Shown: positions 45,856 through 58,353 of the stretch, piece by piece
Layout: each line of letters opens with the position of its first letter
Position numbering within the stretch: the stretch's first letter is position 1
Source of the DNA: Polysphondylium violaceum
Lineage: Eukaryota; Evosea; Eumycetozoa; Dictyosteliales; Dictyosteliaceae
DNA: 64,000 nucleotides
Assembly (NCBI GenBank): GCA_000277445.1
Contig: AJWJ01000030.1
Coordinates: forward strand, 1 to 64,000
Reading direction: 5' to 3'
Notes under the pieces: generated by a model
What the model was told of the DNA's origin: nothing
The model's input: the letters and a program-made list of their open reading frames with translations, nothing else
The model's database searches: none
Made by a program: the position numbers and the translations under genes

Positions 45856-46853
45856 TTATTGGTTTTTAAAAGGAATGAATGAGTCAAACTGTTTGAATAA
45901 TGATGGGGTAAATTGAAAAAGTGTAAAATATATACAAATAGCAAACAAATCCAATGTCATTTTGCTACTGGAAAACCAAAGTAATAATAAAGCAAACAAT
46001 ATATAAGTATCTTTAGTTATCATCCATCTATATGGGTTTGCTCTTTTTTTAAGTGATGCCAATTTTTGTTGATGAAGTGGAAGTGTATTATTGATTATCT
46101 ATACATGTTTAAATTAATTAATAAAAGTTGAACAGATTATATATAAATATTAATGTATATTTGAGTAAAACACGCAAACAAATATCCATCATCATCTCTT
46201 TACTTACTTGACGAATTCCAAGAAATTCGAAAATTTTCCAATCAAAGAAAATTTCGATCGTCATTGTACCAAGGCAGAGGAGCTTGGTGTAATAAGATAT
46301 CAATTGAAAACCAACACCTAAATCCCAGAGTATATAGTTATTTAAAGGTATCCAGAACCAAGGTATACTCTAAATGATCATGATCATGTTGAAAAAGTTA
46401 ATAAATAGAGGAGTTGATTGTGATGATAGCATATGATAATATTCATACCTCTATTAATATTGAAATAAGAGATAAATAAAATAATTTATAAAGAGCTTTA
46501 TCATTGACCCAACTACTACCAATAGCTTTAAAAATAGAATGTGTACAAGAAACAACAAATAAAACTATTAGATTTCTAGCCAAAGAATTCAATATTTCAC
46601 CCAATTGCTCGTCTAAAAGTGGTCTTTCAAATGCAAATAACATTATAGAATGACTACCACTATTACCACTACTACCACTACTACTATTATTATTTTCATT
46701 GATACTATTATAATCAACAGTATTGATTACTTCTTTTGAAAAAAACCTAGAGAAATGATAAATTGAACCAAGTATTTGACTTGCTATTACAAGACAAAGA
46801 ATGAGTTGTATTGGCATACATATTAGCTTTTTTATAACTGTATTCATTTTCAT
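45856..46853 (-). CDS. Hypothetical multispan membrane protein
   Basis: Three exons, 46449-46853, 46208-46369 and 45856-46098, phase 0 throughout, 269 residues. Predicted membrane segments: about 8-30 (a signal-anchor-like LICMPIQLILCLVIASQILG), about 90-105, 115-135, around the exon 2 region WFWIPLNNYILWDLG, and a hydrophobic C-terminal pair near 215-250. A Ser/Asn/Gly loop lies at about 50-70 and the region just before the last segments is basic. No family recognised. Splice sites are good (GTATGA, GTAAGT). Confidence 0.65.
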
Positions 46854-47737
46854 CTAGCTTTTGATGACAATGCTCTATATTACATTACACGACGGTTTGC
46901 ATAATGAAAATTTTTAAAAAAATCAGGGAGACAAATTTATGAAAAAAATTTGCGAGGGAAATTTATTTTTATAATCGAGTGAAGAATATCAAGAGGAGAT
47001 GAGAAGATTATTCCTCTCTAATGATAGATAATAAACAACCAGTGGTATTAGGAATATGGTGGAAACCACTTTCTTTAATTTAAATGTAAAATATCTATAT
47101 CTATAGTTAAAATCAATCATAATATTCTTATGCTACCCCATTGTGCGGTATTAGGATACTTGCAATCAATATCAATCAATCAAAACACAATTGCTGCATT
47201 TATTTGAAAATTGACCACCACAAATTGGATTTTTTTTTTTTATAAAAAAAATAAATAAAAAAATAAAATTAAAAATAATTGGGAAAATAAACAAGAACGA
47301 AAGCTGTAATGTAATAATAAAAGATTACATACTTGACCTCTAAAGAAATCAGATATTCTATTACAGGAAAACCTCTACATTATTTGTTGTGTTGTTGGTG
47401 CTTTTTTTTTTTTAGCTTATTTTTACAGCCAAAAAAAAGACCCACATTCCCCACTCAATCACCCCCATATCACAACACATTGTTATTTTTAACCATTCAT
47501 TAATCTATTAAATTAGGGGTAGTCTTTACAACAATTTACATTTATTTATTATTTATTTAATCAACACAACAACATTTAAGAAACCGTTTCTACCAGAGCC
47601 GGCTCCAAAAAAAAAAAAAAAAAACTTTTAAAAAGAAAAAAAGTTGGTTTTTTTTACATTTTTTATTTGATTGATTTTTGGAGTATAAATATTTATAGAG
47701 ATAGATAGATCTATTTATATTTGTGTATTCTATCAAT
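46854..47737. other. Divergent promoter region
   Basis: AT-rich region between the membrane protein gene and the RhoGEF gene with poly-A tracts (47229-47275, 47602-47640). No ORF or RNA recognised. Confidence 0.4.
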
Positions 47738-50700
47738 ATGGATAATAGCAGTGCGGAAGAGATTGGTAAGTGGTTCTCTTTTCTTTTCTTTTCTTTTCTT
47801 TTCTTTTTCTTTTTCTTTTTCTTTTTTTTTCATAGTGGCGCTCAGTCACATGACATATGATATTAATAAACAACACACTATCTACTCCTAGACAAGAGGA
47901 AAACAGCACCTCCGATCAACAGCAGTTTTGTGAATAGACCACCTTCAGGATCAGTTTCAGTAAAACCACCAATACAACAAAGAGGATCACATATAATTAG
48001 TAGCAATAGCAGTAGCAGCATCAGTGGTGGTTCATCAACTTTAAGCAAAGGTAATAATGATTCGTCAAATGCAGCATCACCAAATTCAACAAAAAGATCA
48101 GTTTCTATGATTGTTTCATCAGATGGCCACCCAGGCTCGCCCTCATCGTCATCACCTCAAATCAGTGGAATGAAACCACCAATGACAAATGGTAATGGTA
48201 GTTCACTGAATTTGTCAAAGACCAATAGTAGTGAGAATTTAAACAACACAGCAGCAGCAGCATCAAATACTACAAATGGTACAGGTTCACCACCTGTTGG
48301 ATACCAACCTAAATTAGTACCAAGATCATCTATTAATTTAAAACCCAGCACCACCACCGCTACCGTCACATCTAGTGATAATGGTACCGCAGCAACTACT
48401 CACTCTACAGCCGCAATCAATGATGCAGAGTCTGATGTTAGTAGTAATTTTTTCGCAGATTCTGAATCTACATCATCGACACCCGAGGATATGAGTATGA
48501 TGGACAATCATGAAGACAGCGATGATGAGACTGATGAAGAGGAGGAAGAGATGCACGACAAGTTTTTAAAAGAAATGGGTCTCAATAAAAATGAGATCAA
48601 CGATTTAAAAGAAACAGAAAGAAAAGAAATGGAGTTGTTGGCCGGTGGAACAAGGTTCAGAGTTACAAGATGTTTTGTTGGTGTCAATAACAATAACCCA
48701 ACATCACCCAATAATAGATTAACAACAACATTTGGTAGTGGTTCCCCATCAACAACTCCCTCGGCACCACCTCCAACTACATCAAATTCTAAATTACCTC
48801 CTAAAACAACAACTACAACAACCACAACACCGCTACCATCCACCAATGGTCGGGCATTACCAACTGCGCCAATATCATCAGCTCCAGGAGCTAAACCACC
48901 TACAGGCCCTAGATTAAATAAACCACCACTCAATGCAGCATCAACCACTATATCAACACCAACATTGGTTTCATCATCATTACAATCACCACCATCCCAA
49001 CAACAACAACAAATGTCAACACAAAGTAAAAGAAAGACAATTATGATGAATAATCCAAGAATATCATTAATGATTCATCAAAGAGTACCACCTAAGAAAC
49101 CATTGCCACCCGTCCCACCAAGATCCAAACCAATGCCCAATTATTCCACCAATCAAGTGGCTGTTGATGCAATTATTAAAATTCAAAAAGCCTATAGAAG
49201 ACATAAAGAATGTTTACCATTTATTAAATTAAGTAAGTAGAAATTACCGCCAATATTGTAAACCAACAGTCATATTAATCATTATGATGATAGAATTATT
49301 ATATAGATATAGATGGAATATTATTCAAGAGATATATAATACAGAGAAAACATATTTAGCAACCCTTAGGCAATTATCGACACATTTTATAGAACCACTG
49401 AGAAAAGGAGCCATTATTGGACAAGAGGATGTAAAGTTTATATTTGGGGGTATTGATACCATCATGGCCATCAATAGTCGTCTCATGTCAGACATTGAGG
49501 ACGTATTGGCCAATTGGAATCCCTACTCTATTATTGGTGTGTGTTTTACAACATTGGGTGTATTTTTAAAGGCCTACACAGACTATGTGAAAAACTTTGA
49601 CTTTGCTCTGCAAAGAATCGGTCTCTGTGGCAAAGATAGTAAATTCTCTACATTTATAAAATCGGCCGAAGAGAAAACAGTGCCCCGATCTCGACTCGAG
49701 TCACTTTTGATCACACCCGTTCAACGTATTCCACGTTATGTATTATTATTGCAAGATCTGCTCAAACACACCGAAGAGTCTCATCCCGACTATAGTCACA
49801 TTGTCAAAGCACTGGATTTGATCAAAAGCGTTGCCATGTCAATCAACGACACCAAGCGTCAGTCTGACAACTCACTCAAGGTTGTCGAAGTGCAAAACAA
49901 ACTGTTGGGCAAATGCCCCAATCTAGTGATTGCCGAACGAAGATATATATATGAAGGTTATTTATTAGTTGGCGATACCTTTGCCAAATCAAAAAGAGTC
50001 TATGTATTTTTATTTAATGATATTTTAATTTTCTCAAAGCCCAGCACGACAAAGATTTTCAATGCAAAGTCCAATGTTAAATTTAAATTTTTAAAATGTG
50101 AAGATTTATTCCCCACTCCTCAAGTTACTGATATACCAAATAATCGTATGTTGTGTTTATTATTATTTTAAATAATTGTTGGTGTTCCATTCATTCATAA
50201 TACTAATATCATCTATTTATCTTATGCAGCATTATATCAAAATTGTTTTGAAATATTATTACAATCGGTAGAATTAAGATTCTTTGGTGAATCATTGGAA
50301 TCAAAGGCAATATGGTTAAAACATCTTCAAAAAGTATTTAATGATATTGGTACTCAAAATGAAAAAAATGAAAGTTTGTATTATATTTATATTTATTTAG
50401 TTACCAATTTTAATATTAATTTATATATTTCGATATAAATAGAACTGGTAAATTATAAAAAAGCTGAAGAGAAAGCAAATGATTTCAAGAAATATGTTGG
50501 TGCACAATATGCTGTTTTGAGTAAGTACTTGGATATTTTAATTTTATTACTTTGGATATTAATAATTAAATTGATTTTTAGAAATGAAAAGTACCACAGA
50601 TTTAAATTCAGAATTGGGTACGACTACTACTGGTAATGAAAATGGAACAAATAATAGTCAATCGGGTGACCAACAACAACAGCAACAACAACAACCACAA

Positions 50701-51189
50701 ATGAGACAATATCCAACCATATATACAAGACAAACTACTTTTCATAAAATGTCTTATGAAACTAGACAAGAGACGATAAAAATTGCCGAAGAAAAGATGA
50801 AACAATTGGAATTGGAAAATCAAAAACAACAATTATCTCCAGACACTAAACCATCAACTCCCACCAACAATTCATCTCCACCACCCAAGGGTGCAGACGT
50901 ATTTTCAAAATCAGCTACCGTTGGTAGATCATCGTTCTTTAAAAGAGATGTTTCATCTTCATTCAATGATGATTCTGTGGTGGTCGATGTTAAATCCACC
51001 AAACCACATATTAGCGCACCTTCATTAAACAAGATATTCCAAATGACTGGTGTAAATTCTGAAAAGGAATTAAATCAAGAAAAGGATAAGGATAAGGACA
51101 AAGACAGAAAAAAGACAATATCTAGTAAATCTAGTCTAAACCTCAAAGCCCTAAACAGCGAATTGGCAACTTCTTTAAATAAAAAATAA
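47738..51189 (+). CDS. RhoGEF with IQ motif, DH and PH domains
   Basis: Guanine nucleotide exchange factor for Rac/Rho GTPases. Six exons, 47738-47765, 47892-49232, 49294-50145, 50230-50373, 50443-50520 and 50582-51189, add up to 1016 residues with matching phases. Residues 1-430 are Ser/Asn/Pro/Thr-rich with an acidic patch. An IQ motif lies at about 438-452 (IIKIQKAYRRHKE). The DH domain (about 465-650) starts RWNIIQEIYNTEKTYLATLRQL and contains the conserved CR3 helix with LLITPVQRIPRYVLLLQDLLKHT. A PH domain follows, with YEGYLLVGD, KRVYVFLFNDILIFS and a C-terminal helix with AIWLKHLQKVF. Calmodulin may regulate it through the IQ motif. The third exon has competing acceptors at 49293, 49306 and 49312; the first is chosen because it fits the GTAAGT donor's phase. 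Confidence 0.9.
47779..47829 (+). repeat. Polypyrimidine (TTTTC)n tract in intron 1
   Basis: Nearly pure T/C run within the first RhoGEF intron, built from TTTTC units drifting to TTTTTC, about 50 bp. A microsatellite that may vary between strains. Confidence 0.7.
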
Positions 51190-51302
51190 AGAAATTTATT
51201 TATATGTGTAACAATAATAATAAAATAAAATTACTACTACAAAGTACTCTTTTATATATTATATTATAAGATTTTATATGTATTATATTATATCAACTTT
51301 AT

Positions 51303-51305
51303 TTA

Positions 51306-51363
<58 letters not shown>

Positions 51364-51378
51364 GTTATTATTATTATT
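51303..51378. repeat. ATT/TTA triplet microsatellite
   Basis: About 75 bp of near-perfect TTA/ATT repeats with single G interruptions near the right end. It fills most of the 200-bp gap between the convergent RhoGEF and RING genes. Confidence 0.85.
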
Positions 51379-51389
51379 GTGCGTTTATC

Positions 51390-52565
51390 TTAACTATAAT
51401 AAGTAAAACTAATAGTATTGGTATCTTCATCATCACTATCGTCAATTTCATAATCTACATTTTCTTCGTCACCATTGGCCATGTACTCTGGGTATTCAAG
51501 ATCATCATTATTATTTTGCGATGTTGATGTAGTGGTGGTTGTTGTTGTTGTTGTAGTAGTTGGGTTTGGATTATTTGGATTTGGATTTGGATTACTAGTA
51601 GAGGAAGAGGAAGAAGAAGAGGGACTAGTATTATTATTATTTTGATTATTACGATTATTACTATAATTTTTATATTTTTCATAAGTTTTATCATCAGTTT
51701 TCAATTCATATCTACAGACTGGACAACTGTTATGTTGTTCCAACCAAGGTAAAATACAATCGGGATGATAAATATGAGTACAAGGTAATTCAATGTATTC
51801 TTGTCCTTTTTCAAAATGTTCTTGACACACTGAACAATCTATTTTTTGATCTACAATTGATTGGTCAGCGACACCTCTTTTCAACTTATTAATCTCTTCC
51901 TTGGATGCAGGTGGAGTACCACGTTTTTGTGATTCATTAAACAATCTGTTTAAATACTCTTGCCAATCGCCTCCTTGGAAATAGTCGCCTGGATTACCTA
52001 TATATCCTCCTCCTCCATGGGGTCCATTGAGCATCACTATATTTCCTCCTCCTGATCCGCCCAATATTCTAGAGATATTTAAAAAGATTTGATCAAAATC
52101 TGATGCACCCATATTTGATGTATCTGTTTCCATAAACCCTCCAAAAGGATTCATAAAATTATTATTATTATTGTTGTTGGCATTATTATTATTTACATTG
52201 ACTCTTGAAGGATTGAATATTCTAGCGAGAGCTTGAAAAGGATCATTTAAATTGTTATTATGACCACCTCTTCTTTGAATAAAAGGATTATTCATTGTGT
52301 TTGGGAATTGAAGAAATTGGGGATAGTTTCGTGCAGGTTGTGGTTGTGGTTGTGGTTGTGGCTGTGGTTCAGGTTGTTCAATCTCTTCAATAAACTCTGA
52401 GCCACAGTCTGGACATACTACCTCATCAGGGTTTGTTAAATGAACATGTTTGCTGCATATATGACACCAATACAAAGGTCCACTATTTGATGGTGTTGTT
52501 GCTGTTGTCGATGTTGTTGTCGATGATGACGATGTTGATGATGATGTTGTGTTATTACTCGACAT
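51390..52565 (-). CDS. RNF126/RNF115-like RING-H2 ubiquitin ligase
   Basis: Single-exon gene of 391 residues. A Ser/Thr leader is followed by a BCA2-type zinc ribbon at about 32-62 (YWCHICSKHVHL, then VVCPDCGSEFIEEI), a Pro/Gln repeat, Asn-rich loops, and a RING-H2 finger at about 244-286 with CSVCQEHFEKG, CTHIYHPDC and LEQHNSCPVCR. All eight zinc ligands of C3H2C3 are present. This order, N-terminal ribbon then RING-H2, defines the RNF115/RNF126 group of cytosolic E3s that take part in protein quality control and endosomal sorting. The acidic C-terminus (YEIDDSDDED) is typical. Target unknown. Confidence 0.88.
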   Translation of the reverse strand: MSSNNTTSSSTSSSSTTTSTTATTPSNSGPLYWCHICSKHVHLTNPDEVVCPDCGSEFIEEIEQPEPQPQPQPQPQPARNYPQFLQFPNTMNNPFIQRRGGHNNNLNDPFQALARIFNPSRVNVNNNNANNNNNNNFMNPFGGFMETDTSNMGASDFDQIFLNISRILGGSGGGNIVMLNGPHGGGGYIGNPGDYFQGGDWQEYLNRLFNESQKRGTPPASKEEINKLKRGVADQSIVDQKIDCSVCQEHFEKGQEYIELPCTHIYHPDCILPWLEQHNSCPVCRYELKTDDKTYEKYKNYSNNRNNQNNNNTSPSSSSSSSTSNPNPNPNNPNPTTTTTTTTTTTSTSQNNNDDLEYPEYMANGDEENVDYEIDDSDDEDTNTISFTYYS

Positions 52566-54025
52566 CTCTATCTGTATATACTATTGTTTAAACACTATTA
52601 TACATTCATAATGCAATATATAGAGAAATTGCAAATTTTATTTTTATGAAATTCAAAGTTTTTTTTTATTTATTTTTCTTTTTTTTTTTATTTCACACCA
52701 GAGAGAAAATTTTCAAATTAAAAAACATGTTTGCATACACACATCGTTCAAACAAATCCTCTCTCTCTCATTCTCATGCAAATACAAGACTGTATAAAAA
52801 TAGATTTTCAAAATGTGATTGAAAAAAAAAATGAATAAAAAATGAATAAAAAAAAAATAAAAAAAAGATATTTCCATCACTCCATTCCGAAATTATGGGC
52901 GAGCAATAAAGGCCATTGGAGACAAAGAGTAAACACTATACACAATCAACAACAAGTGGACATTATGGATTCGGATTAAAAGGTTTTTTTGAAAAAGTAT
53001 AAAATGGGAGAAAGGATATTTTCACATAGAGATATCACATTAATATTTTCAACATCAACATCACCAAAACAACAAATAATAAATAATATTCAATTACAAT
53101 ATTTTTTATTTTTCCTTTAAAGGATATATAAGTGAGTATTATTTAATCTAAAATTTGTAATCTATTAATAACCCCCTCTCTGCCCCCCCATTTTTCTCTA
53201 CTCTATACTATTTGGTAAATCAATCAAATAAAAACCACATCATACACACTCTCACACACATACACACACACCACCAACCATCCAATTAGAAAACTCACAC
53301 ATCATATACATACAAACTTTTTTATATATGTCGTAACCTTTTTCATCAATTTTCAAAAGAATAAAAAGGGTGTATATTTGGTGGTTGTGGTGGGTATTGA
53401 GAATGATAATTGAATTATATTAAAAATAAAAACAATTACAACAGCAAAATTAACACCAACACAAGAACAACTAGAATTAATTATCTCTATACTATTGGGA
53501 CATTGACATTAAGTGCATCATCATCCTTTAAATTGTTATTTTTGTTCATCCTGTATTTATTTTAAAAACTTTAGAATAATCATAATATCTGTTTTTGAAT
53601 ATTGATATTAATTCTTACCCCCCTCTTTCAATATCACCTACTTGCTTTTTTTAGTTAATTTTAAATTTTTTTCACACACCTATCACTCACTCACACTCAC
53701 ACTTTCTTTCTTTTTCTTTCACTCTCTGTTTCTCTCTTCACCAATAAAAGAGATCACCACCCCTGCAACAACAAAATAATAATAAAAACAACAACAACAA
53801 CAACAACAACTACAATAACAATAATATTATTTTTAAATATCAACAACAACAATAACAATATTAAACATCATCTTTACTGCCTACTGGTTATACATACACT
53901 TCATCATCAACAACAACAACAACAACTTTATATTTATACTTAAAATTCAATATAATAATAACAACAACAACAATTTTATTTAGAAATCCAAATAAAATCA
54001 TTTTGGACAAAATTAAAATCTAAAA
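52566..54025. other. Divergent promoter region with long 5' leader
   Basis: About 1.46 kb between the RING gene and the Ser/Asn-rich gene. It contains CA-rich patches (53240-53280, 53675-53705), pyrimidine-rich tracts (53160-53200, 53700-53740) and CAA/AAC triplet runs (53780-53970) that probably form an untranslated leader of the 54026 gene. No ORF or RNA gene recognised. Confidence 0.4.
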
Positions 54026-56719
54026 ATGGGATTCTTTTCAAAAAGAAAGCCTGGAAATGGAAATAATATTTCTCCAAGTAAAAATATAGATATAAACATG
54101 ATCAATAACGGAGTGTCAAAGAATAGTCAAAATCAATTATCACCAACATCAACTAATTCTACTGGCACAGGATCAGCTCCATCATCACCTACATCTGTGA
54201 ATGATTATATATTTTATTCATCAAATATCTCTATGCATCAAAATGTAGCTGTTGCAGTTGCCAGTGGAGCTGGTTCACCATCTTCTTCACCATCATTTAA
54301 TCATCAACAACAACATCATCATCATCATCATCAACAGCAACAAGATTATGATCATCATATAAGAGCACATATTATTCATAATAAAGCTTCCTATATTCAT
54401 ACACAATTTTCAATTCCTTTACCACCTCCTCCACCTATTCCAGCCTCTGTTGGTGGTGGATTACAGCATCACACAAGTAGCTCTAGTAGTATAACCAATG
54501 ATTCCAAGGAAAACTCACTTTCGTCCAACTCATCCAATGAAAATTCTGGCTCACCAAGAGGGGTTAGAAGAAGTAATGTCAAGTACATGCCTACCATTGT
54601 AAATAACAAATCAAATAGTAAAGAGAATCTCTTGGTCAATGTACCCTCTTCCTCATCCAATTCATCATCAAGCCCAGCACAAAAGATCATGTCTGACAAA
54701 GATGTGTTCCCTAATGGTGTGAAAAGAGAATTAAAGGGACTGATGTTGATTGGCGAAGGACAGGAAGATGTATTGGTACGCGCAAGAACATTTATCAATC
54801 ACAATGGAGAGCTCCAATTCACCAACGAAGATCTGTCCCAATACATGTTTCCTCCCGACTACAACGAAGATATCCATGTACCTCAACAACTCAAAATACC
54901 CCGTATCATGTCCATGTCTACCCATGGATTTGATTCTGAAGATGAAGACGATGATTTGGATGCCAGTTTCAATAGTAATCATTTAAACTTTAGTAATACC
55001 ATCAGCAATAATGTTAACAACATTGGTTGTGGAGACAATGATTATGGTAGTGGATATGTATATGATTATGGATCAGCACCCGTTAGTCCTAGTTTATCCA
55101 GCTGTCATTTAAAACCAACATCATCTCTATCTAAATGGGTACCAAGAAGTCCAGAACACTTGTCACTTACATATAAATTCAAAGAGTCACCATTGGTTAA
55201 TCTAAGAAAAATATTTGAAAGAACCCATTCAGAAGAAGAGTTGTTGGGTTTTTCAATTAGTCAATTAAGTTGTTCAACAAATAACAATAATAACAATAGT
55301 GGTGGTACTCCAGTACAAGAATATCTTGATCCAAATCAATATTCTATTGATGAAATTGATGACTTGGATTCAATCAAAACTGATGATATTTCAAAAATAG
55401 ATAACATTCATTTAAATCTAAGTGATGAAGAAGATGAGGAAGATGATGGAGATTATTTAAACAAGAGTAATAGAAGTAATAAAAGTATCAAGAATACCAA
55501 TAATAAATTAGAAATCAACAATAATAATAATAATAATCATAATAATAATAATAATGTCAATAATCCACAAATAATAATTGTTAAAGAGAATATTATAAAA
55601 CAACAAGAAGAAGAAGAAAAAGAAAAAGAAAATAATGATATAGAAAGTGATGATGAATTCTCAGACTTAACATGTTCTGATTATTGTTTATCACCCAAAG
55701 TAACAGAAGTAACAGCTACTATTATTAAACCACAAATATCACCTTTATTAACATCATCAAATGTAATACCATCACCATCGATGGTATCGAAAAATAATCA
55801 ACTCACACCACTAATTACACCAACTCTTAGTTGTGTAAGCTCACCTTTGACTTCGATTTCACCACTTACTGCTACACCAATGACATCACCACCACCCACT
55901 AAACCACCCCAAGACAACGATGAGATGGATTCTGTATTGATTTATTCACTAGACATGATTATTGAATCTCCCCAATCAGTGTCTAGTAATAACTTGATGA
56001 CATTCTTTGGTACAGTTGATTCAACATCCTCATGTTCATCCGCCAGTGTAGTTAGTCTTCCTCCACCAGTATCCATATCATCCTCCCTGTCTTCAAGTAA
56101 CTTGCGTTATTATCCAAGCAACAATAACAGTACCAATCCTCACCATCCAAGCTATCCCTACTCGCCACCAAAGAAACAGCAACCCATTGTTCGTGAAAAT
56201 AGTATCGAATCGCTGAGAATATCAGTGAGAGATATCACCATCTCCACATCACAACTCTCCAGTGGTGATCAACTGGATTTAGAGATCTCTGACTCAATAT
56301 CAAGAGTATTAGTCGATGGCGATATTACAAATTATTCAAACAGCAGTAGTAATATCAAAAAATCAGTGTCTTGCTCACCACCAGTCTCGCAACCACAACC
56401 CATTAGCACCCGATCAATTTCATTTACAAGAATATCAGAGTCACCTATCCCCATCCCATCATCCCATTCATCAGAGTCTGAAAACTCTGAACTCTACAAC
56501 AAAATCTCAAAAAACCTTAGACACCTATCGTCGTCATCGTCGTCCTCGTCGTCGTCGTCATCATCAACATCATTTGTAAAGTATAAAAGAAGTAGTCGTA
56601 GTAATAGCAACAGTAGCAACAGTAACGAACATAATCATGACAACCATAACAATAATCTCGATCAAGATCTCCATGTAAATATCAGCACCCATCGACTGGG
56701 ACAAAAAGAATTTAATTAA
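54026..56719 (+). CDS. Large Ser/Asn-rich orphan with MG start
   Basis: Single exon of 897 residues, not recognised. It begins MGFFSKRKPG: Gly2 plus nearby basic residues could allow N-myristoylation and membrane binding. Low-complexity sequence dominates: His/Gln runs at about 90-115, Ser- and Asn-rich blocks, Asp/Glu-rich patches near 310 and 465, and a Ser run near 845. One compact conserved-looking segment, about 232-300, has RELKGLMLIGEGQEDVLVRA and DLSQYMFPPDYNEDI with normal amino acid mix; it could be a small domain. Its codon use is also less A/T-biased there. A regulatory or signalling scaffold is possible. Gene reality is firm (897 codons without a stop). Confidence 0.75.
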   Translation: MGFFSKRKPGNGNNISPSKNIDINMINNGVSKNSQNQLSPTSTNSTGTGSAPSSPTSVNDYIFYSSNISMHQNVAVAVASGAGSPSSSPSFNHQQQHHHHHHQQQQDYDHHIRAHIIHNKASYIHTQFSIPLPPPPPIPASVGGGLQHHTSSSSSITNDSKENSLSSNSSNENSGSPRGVRRSNVKYMPTIVNNKSNSKENLLVNVPSSSSNSSSSPAQKIMSDKDVFPNGVKRELKGLMLIGEGQEDVLVRARTFINHNGELQFTNEDLSQYMFPPDYNEDIHVPQQLKIPRIMSMSTHGFDSEDEDDDLDASFNSNHLNFSNTISNNVNNIGCGDNDYGSGYVYDYGSAPVSPSLSSCHLKPTSSLSKWVPRSPEHLSLTYKFKESPLVNLRKIFERTHSEEELLGFSISQLSCSTNNNNNNSGGTPVQEYLDPNQYSIDEIDDLDSIKTDDISKIDNIHLNLSDEEDEEDDGDYLNKSNRSNKSIKNTNNKLEINNNNNNNHNNNNNVNNPQIIIVKENIIKQQEEEEKEKENNDIESDDEFSDLTCSDYCLSPKVTEVTATIIKPQISPLLTSSNVIPSPSMVSKNNQLTPLITPTLSCVSSPLTSISPLTATPMTSPPPTKPPQDNDEMDSVLIYSLDMIIESPQSVSSNNLMTFFGTVDSTSSCSSASVVSLPPPVSISSSLSSSNLRYYPSNNNSTNPHHPSYPYSPPKKQQPIVRENSIESLRISVRDITISTSQLSSGDQLDLEISDSISRVLVDGDITNYSNSSSNIKKSVSCSPPVSQPQPISTRSISFTRISESPIPIPSSHSSESENSELYNKISKNLRHLSSSSSSSSSSSSSTSFVKYKRSSRSNSNSSNSNEHNHDNHNNNLDQDLHVNISTHRLGQKEFN

Positions 56720-57055
56720 AAAATAAATTGTTTTTTCGCAATAAATATTCTTTTTTTTATTTTTTTATTTGTTCTTTTTTTGTTTTGGTATATCACCAAG
56801 TCGTCCATCGAACTAGTTCAACTCTTCTCACAAAAACAAAAACAACAATTATTATTTGTAATATTTTTTTAATTTTTGTTTTTTTTGTAATTTTTTAATT
56901 TTTTTTAAATTTTTGTTTTTTTTTGATATCTATCACAAAGTTTCACATAATTGAATTATTATATACTTACTACTACTACTACTATTCTATTACTACAACA
57001 CACACTTTTATATATCCCCCTTTTCTCTTGTCTTTTATTATTTGTATAAAGAAAA
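56720..57055. other. Intergenic
   Basis: Poly-T dominated spacer between tandem plus-strand genes, ending in an ACT-triplet run near 56970. Likely UBE2H promoter. Confidence 0.4.
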
Positions 57056-57912
57056 ATGTCATCACCAAATAGAAGAAGAGATTTGGATCTCACCAAATTG
57101 TAAGTTTACACATTCGCTTTATTTACCATGATGTGTGACTATGGGTACTAATTTATTACTACAACGACTACAAATAGAATGATGAGTGATTATGAAGTCA
57201 CAATGTCAGAGGACTCAATGACAGAGTTTTGTGTCAAATTCACTGGTCCTAAAGATAGTCCTTATTTTGGTGGTAGTTGGAAAGTTAGAGTAGAGTTACC
57301 ACCAAATTATCCTTATAAATCACCTTCCATTGGATTTATTAATAAGATTTATCATCCAAATGTAGATTTTGAGTATGTACTACACATATATAATTATCCA
57401 TCATTGTTGTTTTAGCACATTTAGATATCTAATTCTTTCTCAATTTAATTTAGATCTGGTTCTGTTTGTTTAGATGTTATAAATCAAACTTGGAGTCCTA
57501 TGTTTGGTAAGTAGTTGTTTGTTGAAAGACCCAGAGGATGATCATATATCTAACTATCATATAATAATCATTTCAGATTTAATCAATATTTTTGAAATAT
57601 TTCTTCCTCAACTTTTACTCTATCCAAATCCAACAGATCCTTTAAATACAGAGGCTGCATCAATGTTGATTAAAGAGCCAGAAAGATATAAACAAAAAGT
57701 TAAAGGTATGTTTATTTATATGATAATATACAGAGATATAGTTTATGTTAACACACTTTTATACAGAAATTGTAAATAAATATGCATCAGAAAACTCTCA
57801 ACATGAAGAAAGTGAATCAGAGAGTGATCTTAGTTCTTATTCAGATTCTTCAGACGACGATGATGATGATAATGAAGACGATACAAAAACAAAGTTCCCT
57901 ATAGATCTTTAG
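57056..57912 (+). CDS. ube2h: Ubiquitin-conjugating enzyme E2 H
   Basis: Five small exons, 57056-57099, 57178-57372, 57454-57506, 57577-57705 and 57767-57912, give 188 residues, matching human UBE2H (183). The N-terminus [15 protein letters not shown] fits UBE2H. The E2 fold shows [10 protein letters not shown] and KIYHPNVD (the HPN motif), and the catalytic Cys85 in [14 protein letters not shown], after which [19 protein letters not shown] is almost identical to the human sequence. The C-terminus is an acidic Ser/Asp tail ([14 protein letters not shown]), as in UBE2H. It works with the GID/CTLH E3 in other eukaryotes. Family assignment very firm. Confidence 0.95.
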
Positions 57913-58353
57913 AATATAGTATTTATATAATAATTTAGGTGATTTAGATTCCCTCTTTCTCGCTCGCTCTCTGATATATATATGTTTAGTTTGTCCTCCC
58001 TCTTCTCTTTGTCTCGCTCATTCTCTTGATCACCACCGAAATATATTTCTCTTTCATTTTTTTAAAACAATCATTGTATTTTATATCTCATCACTCAAAA
58101 GAAAAAAAAAAAGGAAAAGAAAAAAAACAAATGTCAAGCCAATTCCTTCTCATCCTGCACATACACACACACAATATATTCATATTCATATACAACCCCA
58201 ACAATTTGTAAATAAAAAAATACATATCCCTTTTTTATTTTTATATACCAGAGTCTAAATAAGAGTCAATCTAATAATAATAACATAACAATATAGTAGC
58301 AATATAGTAGCAATATTATAATAGTAATAATAATAAATAATTTACACACACAT
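57913..58353. other. Intergenic between convergent genes
   Basis: Pyrimidine-rich then AT-rich spacer with a tandem GTAGCAATATA unit near 58290-58320. No gene recognised. Confidence 0.4.

Noticed and set aside
49284-49306. Alternative start of RhoGEF exon 3, or a separate gene starting at ATG 49284
   Set aside because: The IQ motif, exon phase and GTAAGT donor join it to the upstream exon. A separate start would cut the IQ-DH protein in two.
51303-51378. Regular repeat suggestive of an array
   Set aside because: A simple TTA/ATT microsatellite with no spacers, so not a CRISPR array or a gene.
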